Shown here piece after piece: positions 9,404 through 16,147 of a DNA stretch of 16,899 nt. The position numbers and the translations under genes are program-made. Every line of letters begins with the position of its first letter. Position 1 is the stretch's first letter. The notes beneath the pieces were generated by a model. The model worked only from the letters and a program-made list of their open reading frames with translations. It had not been told where the DNA came from and did no database searches. Source of the DNA: Pseudomonas sp. UBA5782 (lineage in GTDB: Bacteria > Pseudomonadota > Gammaproteobacteria > Pseudomonadales > Pseudomonadaceae); assembly GCA_002418465.1 (NCBI GenBank), contig DIEE01000048.1, forward strand, positions 1 to 16,899, read 5' to 3'.

Positions 9404-10801
9404 TCAAAGCAGTGCGGAGAGGCGCACGTCGGCGCCCAGTACTCGCTGCAGGCGGCCCGCCTCGTCGAACACCGGCACCGAGACGGTGAAGCAGAAGTCG
9501 TCGGTGGCCGAGGAACGATAGACCGGCGTGATGTAGCTCTGCCGGTTCTCGGCGACGTGGCGGAACCAGGGCCGCTCGGACCAGTTGCGACCGCGGCAGG
9601 GCGTACGGTCGGCGTGTTCGATGACGTCGGCGGCGAAGACGTTCTCGCTGATCTGCACGCCGTCCGCGCCGACCAGGTAGAACAGCTCGAAGCGGGCATC
9701 GCAGGTCAGCAGTTCGGCGAGCAGGCGTTCGGCCGTGGCGGCGTCACGCAGCAGCGCGCCGTCGCGGGCCAGGCGTTCGACGCTGCGGCAGACCTCGTGG
9801 TGAATCTCCAGGCGGAAATCGCCGAGTCCCTGCAACAGCCGGTCGCCATCCTTGCGTACCGCCTGGCTGTGGCTGAGCACCTGGCCGGCCTTGCCGAGCA
9901 GTTCGCCGGCAACCTGGGCGATCTTCTGCACGTCGCCGTTGATCGAGCGCAGCGCCAGGCCGATCTGCTGGGTGCCGTTGGCGATATGGCCGACGCGTCC
10001 GTCCAGCCGGTCCATCGCCGCGCGCGTGCTGTCCAGGCCGCCGCTGACCTGGCGCAGGCCGTTGCGCCCGTCGGCTACCGCCTGATGCATGCGCCCGCCG
10101 GCGGCGCCCAGCTGCGCCATGCCTTCGCGGAAACGCTCGATGATGCCGCTGACCTGGCCGGTGGCTTCGGTGGTGTGCCCGGCGAGGCGGCGCACTTCCT
10201 CGGCGACCACCGCGAAGCCGCGGCCGTGTTCGCCGGCGCGCGCGGCCTCGATGGCGGCGTTCAGGGCGAGCAGGTTGGTCTGCTGGGAAATGCTGGCGAT
10301 CAGGCCTATCACCTTGCTGACTTCTTCCAGCTGCCCGGTGAGGTTGCCGATCACCGTTTCCAGCTGATTCTCGCAGGCATCGATGGCGTCGACCTGGCGG
10401 ATCACCTCCTGGCCGCTTTGCTGGCAGTCGCGCAGGGTCGCCGAGACTTCGCCGGAAAGCTGCGCGACTTCGGTCGCGCCGGGAACCAGTTCGACGTCGA
10501 GGGTGGTGGTGACTTCCTCGCTGGCGCTGGCGATCAGCTCGGAGGATTGCGCCAGCGTCTGCCCGCTCTGCTGGTTGTCGCTGGCGATGCGCGCCAGTTG
10601 CGGCGCGTGCGCGGCGATGCCGACGGCGGCGCCGAGGCTGGTACGGATGCGCTGCTGCAGGTTTTCGCTGAAACCGTTCAGGCGAACCATCCAGCCGCTG
10701 CTTTCCGGCAGCCGCGCCGCGAGGTCGTAATGCTCGACGAGGGCGTCCAGCGACTGCTCTTCCTTGACCCGGTCCGACGACTTGCGCAGCAACTGCAACA
10801 T
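9404..10801 (-). CDS. Soluble methyl-accepting chemotaxis-type protein with C-terminal Cache/PDC-like sensor
   Basis: This 465-residue protein has no signal peptide and no membrane segment, so it should be cytoplasmic. Residues about 1-90 are helical. Residues about 90-320 form the chemoreceptor coiled coil, with the highly conserved CheA/CheW-contacting hairpin tip at about 166-210 ([20 protein letters not shown] and [15 protein letters not shown]). Residues about 365-465 resemble a Cache/PDC ligand-binding domain: [46 protein letters not shown] and VLGADVRL. This reverses the common order of sensor, membrane, signalling domain. No CheR-tethering pentapeptide ends the protein. The start at 10801 has AAGGAG 7 bases upstream. 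tpm is divergent, and the OsmC and pirin genes lie downstream on the same strand. It may signal to a chemotaxis array or to a CheA-like pathway from inside the cell; the ligand is unknown. Confidence 0.93.
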   Translation of the reverse strand: MLQLLRKSSDRVKEEQSLDALVEHYDLAARLPESSGWMVRLNGFSENLQQRIRTSLGAAVGIAAHAPQLARIASDNQQSGQTLAQSSELIASASEEVTTTLDVELVPGATEVAQLSGEVSATLRDCQQSGQEVIRQVDAIDACENQLETVIGNLTGQLEEVSKVIGLIASISQQTNLLALNAAIEAARAGEHGRGFAVVAEEVRRLAGHTTEATGQVSGIIERFREGMAQLGAAGGRMHQAVADGRNGLRQVSGGLDSTRAAMDRLDGRVGHIANGTQQIGLALRSINGDVQKIAQVAGELLGKAGQVLSHSQAVRKDGDRLLQGLGDFRLEIHHEVCRSVERLARDGALLRDAATAERLLAELLTCDARFELFYLVGADGVQISENVFAADVIEHADRTPCRGRNWSERPWFRHVAENRQSYITPVYRSSATDDFCFTVSVPVFDEAGRLQRVLGADVRLSALL

Positions 10802-10966
10802 GGCACTTCTCCTTCCTGGGAAGGAGGAGATAGCAAGCGCGGTGCCAGCTCCGCGCCAGGCCCCAGGCGGCGAATTACCATCCGCAGGCGTCGCCGGGAT
10901 TCACGTCGACGGTCGCGATTGCTTTACTCTGGTGCGCATCGGCCCACTACGGAGCGCAAAGAGACG
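10802..10966. other. Divergent intergenic region between the chemoreceptor gene and tpm
   Basis: These 165 bases must hold promoters for both directions. On the plus strand TTTACT at 10923-10928 with ATTCAC 18 bases upstream (10899-10904) is a weak sigma-70 candidate for tpm. I see no convincing minus-strand promoter, operator palindrome or terminator. Confidence 0.3.
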
Positions 10967-11617
10967 ATGCACGCGGATTTCTGGCAGGCACGCTGGTCAC
11001 GCAACGAAATCGGTTTTCACCTCGATCAGGTCAATCCCTACCTGCAGCGACACTGGCCCGGCCTGGGCGTGGCGGCGGGCGCGCAGGTGCTGGTGCCGCT
11101 CTGCGGCAAGAGCCTGGACATCGACTGGCTGGCGGCGCGCGGCCTGCGGGTGATGGGCGTGGAGCTGGCGGAACGCGCGGTGCAGGACTTCTTCGCCGAG
11201 CGCGGGCTGGACGCGCAGGTCGAGCGGCGCGGTGCGTTCAGCATCCATCGGCACGGGCTGGTCGAGCTGTGGTGCGGCGACTTCTTCGCGCTGGAGGCGG
11301 CGGACGTCGCCGGTTGTGCGGCGTTCTACGACCGCGCGGCGCTGATCGCATTGCCGCCGGAGATGCGCGCCGCCTACGTCGAGCAGCTGTCGCGCATTCT
11401 GCCGCTACGCCTCGAAGGCCTGCTGGTCACCCTCGACTACGAGCAGACGCTGATGAGCGGCCCTCCGTTCGCCGTCTCGGACGCGGAGGTGCGGGCGCTG
11501 TACGCCGCCTGGCAGCTCGAACGGCTGGAGTCGGCGGACGTGCTGGGCGAGAACTGGAAGTTTCTCCAGCGCGGTCTGACGCGGCTGGAGGAAAGCATCT
11601 ACCGACTGGGGCGATAG
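10967..11617 (+). CDS. tpm: Thiopurine S-methyltransferase
   Basis: Tpm transfers a methyl group from S-adenosylmethionine to thiopurines; in Pseudomonas homologs it also methylates selenium and tellurium oxyanion derivatives, giving volatile or less toxic products. The 216-residue length matches the bacterial enzyme. The SAM-binding region shows [19 protein letters not shown] followed by [15 protein letters not shown]. Downstream, [15 protein letters not shown] and [20 protein letters not shown] are characteristic of the family. The N-terminus [14 protein letters not shown] is also conserved. The ATG at 10967 is supported by the conserved start and a GGAGCGCAAAGAGA purine stretch from 10951. 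A longer open frame running in from the opposite side of the chemoreceptor gene is a GC-rich antisense artefact. The gene ends 14 bases before a bidirectional terminator shared with htpX. Confidence 0.97.
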   Translation: MHADFWQARWSRNEIGFHLDQVNPYLQRHWPGLGVAAGAQVLVPLCGKSLDIDWLAARGLRVMGVELAERAVQDFFAERGLDAQVERRGAFSIHRHGLVELWCGDFFALEAADVAGCAAFYDRAALIALPPEMRAAYVEQLSRILPLRLEGLLVTLDYEQTLMSGPPFAVSDAEVRALYAAWQLERLESADVLGENWKFLQRGLTRLEESIYRLGR

Positions 11618-11631
11618 GCGAATCGCGGGCA

Positions 11632-11661
11632 GAAAAAAGGGCGGTCTGAACCGCCCTTTTT
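11632..11661. terminator. Bidirectional terminator between tpm and htpX
   Basis: AAAAAGGGCGGT at 11634-11645 and ACCGCCCTTTTT at 11650-11661 form a perfect 12-pair stem around the loop CTGA. The stem ends in A tracts on one side and T tracts on the other, so it can end transcription in both directions: tpm from the left and the alaA-htpX group from the right. Confidence 0.93.
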
Positions 11662-11675
11662 CATGTTCGCCGCAA

Positions 11676-12548
11676 TCAGCCGCGTTGGCGCAGCGCCTGG
11701 ATGCGCTCTTCCAGCGGCGGGTGGCTCATCAGCAGGCCGGCGAGGCCGTTCTTCAGGCCGCCGTTGATGCCGAAGGCGGTCAGGCTGTCGGGCATCTGCA
11801 CCGGCACGCCCTGTTCCGAACGCAGGCGCTGCAACGCGCCGATCATGGCGCTGGTGCCGGCCAGGCTGGCGCCGGCTTCGTCGGCGCGGAATTCGCGGCG
11901 GCGCGAGAACCACATGACGATGATCGAGGCGAGGATGCCCAGCACCAGCTCGGCGAAGATGGTCGCGACGAAGTAGCCGATGCCATGGCCGTCTTCGTTC
12001 TTGAAGATCACCTTGTCGACGAAGTTGCCGAAGATTCGCGCGAAGAACATCACGAAGGTGTTCACCACGCCCTGCACCAGCGCCAGAGTGACCATGTCGC
12101 CGTTGGCTACGTGGCCGATCTCGTGGGCCAGCACGGCTTTCACCTCGTCCGGCGAAAAGCGTTCGAGCAGGCCCTGGCTGACCGCGACCAGCGCGTCGTT
12201 GCGGTTCCAGCCGGTGGCGAAGGCGTTCGCCTCGTAGGCCGGGAAAATCCCCACTTCGGGCATCTTGATGCCGGCTTCGCGGGAGAGTTGCTCGACGGTC
12301 TGCAGCAGCCACTGTTCGTGGCGGGTACGCGGCTGGCTGATGATCTGCGTGCCGGTGCTCATCTTCGCCATCCACTTGGAGATGAACAGCGAGATCAGCG
12401 AGCCGGCGAAACCGAACACGGCGCAGAACACCAGCAGGCTGCCGTAGTTCTGACCGGTGAAGCGGTCCACCCCGAGCAGCTTGAGGGTGATGCTGGCGAT
12501 GACCAGTACCGCCAGGTTGGTGGCCAGGAACAACAGGATGCGCATCAT
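11676..12548 (-). CDS. htpX: HtpX, membrane-bound zinc metalloprotease
   Basis: HtpX is an M48-family inner-membrane protease that, with FtsH, degrades damaged membrane proteins under heat or envelope stress. The product is 290 residues, close to E. coli HtpX (293). Predicted membrane segments are at about 4-24, 37-58, 152-172 and 193-213. The zinc site is HEIGH, with H142, E143 and H146, and the third ligand is E219 in [25 protein letters not shown] near the C-terminus is the conserved M48 end motif. I chose the first ATG of the pair (12548) because E. coli HtpX also begins MMRI and an AGGA lies 10 bases upstream; ATG at 12545 is one codon shorter. A sigma-32 promoter lies at 12592-12620, so the gene has its own heat-shock start even though it follows alaA and a small gene. 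Confidence 0.97.
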   Translation of the reverse strand: MMRILLFLATNLAVLVIASITLKLLGVDRFTGQNYGSLLVFCAVFGFAGSLISLFISKWMAKMSTGTQIISQPRTRHEQWLLQTVEQLSREAGIKMPEVGIFPAYEANAFATGWNRNDALVAVSQGLLERFSPDEVKAVLAHEIGHVANGDMVTLALVQGVVNTFVMFFARIFGNFVDKVIFKNEDGHGIGYFVATIFAELVLGILASIIVMWFSRRREFRADEAGASLAGTSAMIGALQRLRSEQGVPVQMPDSLTAFGINGGLKNGLAGLLMSHPPLEERIQALRQRG

Positions 12549-12591
12549 GTTAAAACGATCCTCACGGGATAACAGAGTAAGTACGTCGGCT

Positions 12592-12620
12592 ATATAAGGG
12601 GCGCCACCGGCCAGTTCAAC
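12592..12620 (-). promoter_or_regulatory. Sigma-32 (RpoH) heat-shock promoter of htpX
   Basis: Read on the minus strand, GTTGAA (complement of 12615-12620) is followed after 13 bases by CCCCTTATAT (complement of 12592-12601). This resembles the sigma-32 consensus CTTGAA, 11 to 16 bases, CCCCATNT, with one mismatch in the -35 core. The start would fall near 12584, about 36 bases before the htpX ATG. HtpX belongs to the heat-shock regulon in E. coli, which supports the call. Confidence 0.7.
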
Positions 12621-12663
12621 CAAGCTCTGGTATCAAACTGTGTCCTAGAGCGTCCCACGCGGC

Positions 12664-13107
12664 TCATTCGCCGTCGAAAAGGGCGCTGCGGTCGAACAGC
12701 AGACGCGCCAGGCGCACGATGCGTTCGCTCTGCCGCTCGGCCAGCGCCTCGCGCAGTTGGTGGGCGAGGGTGCCCTGGACGCGGCGCACGGCAGCCGGCA
12801 GCTCGGCGGCGCCGGCAACATGCGGTATCGCTCTGGACAGGCGCAGGAAGCCCTTTTCGCTGAGCACCGCCTGGTCGAGAGCTTCGTAGCGGATGGTTGA
12901 CTCGAAGCGGATGTAGCCTTCGTCGGCGAGCCAGATCAGCGCGCCGAGGCAACTCTGGTGGCGCTTGCTCGGCAGACCGAATTCGTCGGGCTCCTCGAAA
13001 CCGATGAGGTCCTCGACGTACAGCCCGATTTTGCGCGGGAAGGCCTGGTAGAGGAGCAGCATGCCGGCCGCGGCATCCTTGTAGAACTCGTCGATCTGCA
13101 GGTCCAT
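12664..13107 (-). CDS. Conserved small protein of unknown function, possible winged-helix fold
   Basis: This 147-residue cytoplasmic protein begins [17 protein letters not shown] recognise it only as the unknown gene between alaA and htpX in Pseudomonas (PA2829 from memory). The central stretch [39 protein letters not shown] has the helix, helix, strand and turn spacing of winged-helix proteins, but the link to any regulator family is an inference. The C-terminal third is helical and charged ([16 protein letters not shown]). The start at 13107 has GGGAGG 4 bases upstream. Only 16 bases separate it from the alaA stop on the same strand, so it is co-transcribed with alaA and may share its regulation. 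htpX follows after 115 bases containing a separate heat-shock promoter. No membrane segments or catalytic motif are seen. Confidence 0.88.
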   Translation of the reverse strand: MDLQIDEFYKDAAAGMLLLYQAFPRKIGLYVEDLIGFEEPDEFGLPSKRHQSCLGALIWLADEGYIRFESTIRYEALDQAVLSEKGFLRLSRAIPHVAGAAELPAAVRRVQGTLAHQLREALAERQSERIVRLARLLFDRSALFDGE

Positions 13108-13123
13108 CAGGCCTCCCGACGGG

Positions 13124-14335
13124 TCACTGGCGATAGGTCTTGAGGAAGTTGCCGATGCGCCCGATGGCCTGCTCGAGGTCGTCGACGCGCGGCAGGGTGA
13201 CCACCCGGAAGTGGTCCGGCCACGGCCAGTTGAAGGCGGTGCCCTGGACGATCAGCAGTTTCTCAGAGAGCAGCAGGTCGAGGACGAACTTCTCGTCGTT
13301 GTGGATCGGGCAGACCTTGGGATCGATCTTCGGGAACGCGTAGAGCGCGCCCATCGGCTTCACGCAGCTGACGCCGGGAATGTCGTTGAGCAGTTCCCAG
13401 GTACGGTTGCGCTGTTCCAGCAGACGGCCATTGGGCAGCAGCAGGTCGTTGATGCTCTGGTAGCCGCCCAGTGCGGTCTGGATCGCGTGCTGGCTCGGCA
13501 CGTTGGCGCACAGGCGCATGTTGGCGAGGATGTCGAGGCCCTCGATGTAGCTCTGCGCGTGCTGCTTGGGCCCGGAAATCGCCACCCAGCCGGAGCGGAA
13601 ACCGGCCACGCGGTAGGACTTGGAAAGGCCGTTGAAGGTCAGGCAGAGCACGTCCGGCGCCAGCGAGGCGGTGGAGATGTGCACGGCTTCGTCGTAGAGG
13701 ATCTTGTCGTAGATCTCGTCGGAGAACAGCACCAGGCCGTTCTGCCGCGCCAGCTCGACGATGCCTTCGAGCACTTCCCTGGAGTACACCGCGCCGGTCG
13801 GGTTGTTCGGGTTGATCAGCACGATGGCCTTGGTGTTCGGCGTGATCTTGGCCTTCATGTCGGCGAGATCGGGGAACCAGCCGGCCTGCTCGTCGCACAG
13901 GTAGTGCACCGGCTTGCCGCCGGACAACGCCACCGCGGCGGTCCACAGCGGGTAGTCGGGCGCCGGGATCAGCACCTCGTCACCGTTGTTGAGCAGCGCC
14001 TGCATGGACATCACGATCAGCTCGGAAACGCCGTTGCCCAGGTAGATGTCCTCGATGCCGACGCCTTCCACCTGCTTCTGCTGGTAGTACTGCATCACCG
14101 CCTTGCGCGCGCTGAACAGGCCTTTCGAGTCGCTGTAGCCCTGTGCGGTAGGCAGGTTGCGGATCACGTCCTGGAGGATTTCCTCGGGCGCCTCGAAACC
14201 GAACGGCGCCGGGTTGCCGATGTTCAGCTTGAGGATGCGCTGGCCTTCCTCTTCCAGGCGCTTGGCGTGCTTGAGCACCGGGCCGCGGATGTCGTAGCAG
14301 ACGTTGGCGAGCTTGTTCGATTTGCTGAACTGCAT
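13124..14335 (-). CDS. alaA: Alanine transaminase, AlaA-type PLP-dependent aminotransferase
   Basis: This enzyme interconverts pyruvate plus glutamate and alanine plus 2-oxoglutarate in alanine synthesis. The 403-residue length and sequence match the class I aminotransferase AlaA (YfbQ) of E. coli (405 residues). Visible features are the N-terminal block [15 protein letters not shown], the substrate-loop region GYSDSKG, the Asn-containing [12 protein letters not shown], the cofactor-ring aspartate in [13 protein letters not shown], and PLP-binding lysine K239 in [16 protein letters not shown]. The carboxylate-binding arginine is in DHFRVVTLP. The start at 14335 gives [20 protein letters not shown], the conserved N-terminus; upstream sequence is Arg/Ala/Pro-rich and not family-like. 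The Shine-Dalgarno is weak. msrB is divergent, and a small unknown gene follows after 16 bases. Confidence 0.96.
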   Translation of the reverse strand: MQFSKSNKLANVCYDIRGPVLKHAKRLEEEGQRILKLNIGNPAPFGFEAPEEILQDVIRNLPTAQGYSDSKGLFSARKAVMQYYQQKQVEGVGIEDIYLGNGVSELIVMSMQALLNNGDEVLIPAPDYPLWTAAVALSGGKPVHYLCDEQAGWFPDLADMKAKITPNTKAIVLINPNNPTGAVYSREVLEGIVELARQNGLVLFSDEIYDKILYDEAVHISTASLAPDVLCLTFNGLSKSYRVAGFRSGWVAISGPKQHAQSYIEGLDILANMRLCANVPSQHAIQTALGGYQSINDLLLPNGRLLEQRNRTWELLNDIPGVSCVKPMGALYAFPKIDPKVCPIHNDEKFVLDLLLSEKLLIVQGTAFNWPWPDHFRVVTLPRVDDLEQAIGRIGNFLKTYRQ

Positions 14336-14506
14336 GAGGCTGGATGTCCCGAATGGCGCGGCGGACGGTCGCGCTTGGAGGAGGGCGGGTGCTGGTCGGG
14401 CCGCAACCCGGGCGCCAGGCCGCTGTCGAAAGTCAGGCATGATACGTCCGGCCCGATGACCGGAAAAGGTACAGCCCGGGCTTTTTTCCGCTACGAGGTA
14501 ACCCCA
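14336..14506. other. Divergent alaA/msrB promoter region with a leader hairpin
   Basis: This 171-base gap must drive alaA leftward and msrB rightward. TGATAC near 14441-14446 is a possible -10 for msrB without a good -35. Just before the msrB ribosome-binding site, CGGAAAA at 14461-14467 can pair with TTTTCCG at 14484-14490, and the loop contains the palindrome AGCCCGGGCT followed by a T run (14482-14487). This looks like a weak terminator or attenuator in the msrB leader. Function is not established. Confidence 0.35.
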
Positions 14507-14905
14507 ATGGACAAGCTTGAAAAACCCCTGGACGCCTGGCGCGAGGAGCTCTCCGACGAGCAGTTCCACATCTGCCGCCTGGGTGGCACCGAACGCCCGT
14601 TCACCGGCAAGTACAACGACAGCAAGACGCCCGGCACCTACCGCTGCGCCTGCTGCGACGCGGCGTTGTTCGACTCCGACGCCAAATACGACTCCGGCAG
14701 CGGCTGGCCGGCGTACTTCCAGCCGGTGTCCGCCGGGGCGATCCGCGAGCTGGAAGACTTCAGTCACGGCATGCATCGCGTGGAAGTGCGCTGCGCACGC
14801 TGCGATGCACACCTTGGCCACCTGTTCCCGGACGGCCCGCGCCCGACCGGCATGCGCTACTGCATCAACTCCGCTTCGCTGAAACTGGAGCCCCGCGAGG
14901 CGTGA
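14507..14905 (+). CDS. msrB: Peptide-methionine (R)-S-oxide reductase MsrB
   Basis: MsrB reduces the R form of oxidised methionine in proteins, normally using thioredoxin, and repairs oxidative damage in the cytoplasm. The 132 residues are the full family length. Two CxxC pairs bind structural zinc: C47 and C50 in CACCDAALF, and C96 and C99 in [12 protein letters not shown]. The catalytic cysteine is C119 in [29 protein letters not shown] and [12 protein letters not shown] are typical; the family often has a resolving cysteine where this protein has serine (GSGW, residue 65), so another thiol such as C23 may resolve the reaction or it may use the one-cysteine route. The ATG at 14507 has GAGG at 14495-14498, 8 bases upstream. 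It is divergent from alaA and upstream of gpx/ospR, forming a redox-repair neighbourhood. Confidence 0.97.
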   Translation: MDKLEKPLDAWREELSDEQFHICRLGGTERPFTGKYNDSKTPGTYRCACCDAALFDSDAKYDSGSGWPAYFQPVSAGAIRELEDFSHGMHRVEVRCARCDAHLGHLFPDGPRPTGMRYCINSASLKLEPREA

Positions 14906-14964
14906 TCGTTCCATCGCCAGAACACCCGTGGGGTGGCGATCGGCACTACGAGACACCTGGCCCA

Positions 14965-15042
14965 TAGGATGGGTTGAGCGCAGCGATACCCATCGCGGGC
15001 GGCCTCGATGGGTATCGTCGCTTCGCGACTCGATCCATCCTA
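14965..15042. repeat. Imperfect palindromic intergenic repeat
   Basis: The left arm starts TAGGATGGGTTGAGCGCAGC and continues to GATACCCATC. The right arm, read backwards, starts TAGGATGGATCGAGTCGCG and ends GATACCCATC. The arms pair over about 30 bases apart from a few gaps and mismatches, with a short GC-rich loop (about 14995-15006). Repeats of this form are scattered between genes in many Pseudomonas and other gamma-proteobacterial genomes; both strands translate to the familiar spurious peptide WVERSDTHR. It lies between msrB and gpx and could be a transcript-end or stabilising structure for msrB. Confidence 0.75.
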
Positions 15043-15134
15043 CCGGCCGCATGGTCACGGCCGAGTCGGTCTGTGGACTTCAATGCATGGGCCGCGCGCG
15101 CACCTCTGCAGGATCGCTTTCCTCCAATAAATCA

Positions 15135-15154
15135 AATTGTGTGCAATTCAATTG
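15135..15154. promoter_or_regulatory. Probable OspR/OhrR-type operator over the gpx-ospR promoter
   Basis: AATTG at 15135-15139, CAATT at 15144-15148 and AATTG at 15150-15154 form two overlapping inverted repeats (4-base and 1-base spacers). MarR/OhrR peroxide sensors typically bind AT-rich palindromes of this kind containing AATTG/CAATT half-sites. A candidate promoter has TTGTGT at 15138-15143 and TATGTT at 15160-15165 (16-base spacer), so bound repressor would cover the -35 box. It lies 46 bases before the gpx start and would control both gpx and ospR. The sigma-70 boxes are weak matches; the operator is the firmer part. Confidence 0.65.
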
Positions 15155-15199
15155 ATTGCTATGTTTATCGCTTCTCCGCCATTCACAAGGACAGCAACC

Positions 15200-15685
15200 A
15201 TGGGCGACTTACTTCTCGACATTCCCTGCACCACCATCAAGGGCGAACAGAAAACCCTCGCCGATTTCGGCGGCAAGGCCGTGCTGGTGGTGAACACCGC
15301 GAGCAAGTGCGGCTTCACCCCGCAATACAAAGGCCTGGAGAAACTCTGGCAGGACTACAAGGGCCAGGGGCTGGTGGTGCTCGGGTTTCCCTGCAACCAG
15401 TTCGGCAAGCAGGAGCCGGGCAACGAGGGCGCCATCTCCGAGTTCTGCGAGCTGAATTTCGGCGTGAGTTTCCCGCTGTTCAAGAAGATCGATGTCAACG
15501 GCGCCGATGCGCACCCGCTATTCGTCCAGTTGAAGAAGCGCGCGCCCGGCGTGCTCGGCAGCCAGGGCATCAAGTGGAATTTCACCAAGTTCCTGATCGG
15601 CGCCGACGGCCAGTTGGTGAAACGATTCGCGCCCACCACCAAACCCGAGGAGCTGACCGGCGCCATCGAGGCCCTGCTCAAGTGA
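15200..15685 (+). CDS. gpx: Glutathione peroxidase family enzyme (2-Cys, probably thioredoxin-linked)
   Basis: This 161-residue cytoplasmic peroxidase reduces organic hydroperoxides and H2O2. The peroxidatic cysteine is C37 in NTASKCGFTPQY; the rest of the catalytic tetrad is Q71 in NQFGKQEPG and W126-N127 in IKWNFTKFLI. C65 and C83 correspond in position to yeast Gpx3 C64 and C82, where C82 is the resolving thiol, so this is a cysteine-type enzyme likely recycled by thioredoxin rather than glutathione. The ATG at 15200 has AAGGA at 15187-15191, 8 bases upstream; an upstream in-frame ATG gives a non-conserved extension. It overlaps ospR by 4 bases and lies downstream of an AATTG/CAATT operator, so induction by peroxide through OspR is expected. 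The gene order matches PAO1 PA2826-PA2825 as I remember it. Confidence 0.97.
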   Translation: MGDLLLDIPCTTIKGEQKTLADFGGKAVLVVNTASKCGFTPQYKGLEKLWQDYKGQGLVVLGFPCNQFGKQEPGNEGAISEFCELNFGVSFPLFKKIDVNGADAHPLFVQLKKRAPGVLGSQGIKWNFTKFLIGADGQLVKRFAPTTKPEELTGAIEALLK

Positions 15686-16137
15686 GTTCGGCGCAGGAGG
15701 CCGGTCTGGCGCTGGATCAGCAGATCTGCTTCAAGCTGTATGCGGCGTCGCGGGCGATCATCCGCGGCTACAGGCCGATGCTCGATGCGCTCGGCCTGAC
15801 CTACCCGCAGTACCTGGCGATGCTGGTGCTCTGGGAGTGGCAGGCCAGCGATCCCGCGCAGCCGACGGTCAAGGCGCTGGGCCAGCGCCTGATGCTCGAT
15901 TCCGGAACGTTGACGCCGCTGCTCAAGCGTCTGGAGCAGCTCGGCCTGGTGCGCCGCCAGCGCGCCAGCCGCGACGAGCGCGAAGTGCATCTGGGGCTGA
16001 CCGAAGCCGGCAGGGCGTTGCGTGCGCAGGTGCCGCCGTTGCAGCAGCGCCTGCAGTGCGCGGCGGATGCGGATGCCGGTGAGCTGATCGAGTTGCGCGA
16101 GCGTCTGGATCGCCTGTTGCGGCTGCTCGAGGGCTGA
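15682..16137 (+). CDS. ospR: OspR-type MarR/OhrR family thiol-switch repressor
   Basis: The 151-residue product is a winged-helix DNA-binding repressor that senses oxidants through cysteines. The reactive cysteine is C16 in DQQICFKLYAASRA, the place of the OhrR sensor cysteine. A second cysteine, C126, lies 110 residues later, the same spacing as the C24-C134 pair I recall for P. aeruginosa OspR, suggesting a two-cysteine switch. LTYPQYLAMLVLWE and LGQRLMLDSGTLTPLLKRLEQLGLVRRQR form the DNA-binding core, followed by the wing RDEREVHLGLTEAGR. The start is the GTG at 15682 inside the gpx stop (GTGA), so translation is coupled; the longer frame upstream overlaps gpx and is not coding. OspR in P. 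aeruginosa represses gpx and affects pigment, quorum-sensing and virulence traits. It converges on sagS with 10 bases between stops. Confidence 0.95.
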   Translation: MSSAQEAGLALDQQICFKLYAASRAIIRGYRPMLDALGLTYPQYLAMLVLWEWQASDPAQPTVKALGQRLMLDSGTLTPLLKRLEQLGLVRRQRASRDEREVHLGLTEAGRALRAQVPPLQQRLQCAADADAGELIELRERLDRLLRLLEG

Positions 16138-16147
16138 CGGCGGCGCG

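Noticed and set aside
9338..10966. Plus-strand open frame running through the chemoreceptor and OsmC upstream region in frame with tpm, suggesting a large fusion
   Set aside because: Only the part from 10967 resembles a known protein. The upstream part is antisense to a well-conserved chemoreceptor gene with its own AAGGAG ribosome-binding site.
14336..15058. Upstream extension of alaA on the minus strand, opposite msrB and the repeat
   Set aside because: The extension is antisense to msrB and contains translated repeat sequence (WVSLRSTHPMG). AlaA proteins start at MQFSKSNK.
14974..15681. Long upstream extension of the ospR frame across the repeat and gpx
   Set aside because: It is out of frame with the conserved gpx protein and includes the palindromic repeat. 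The GTG at 15682 overlapping the gpx stop is the natural start.
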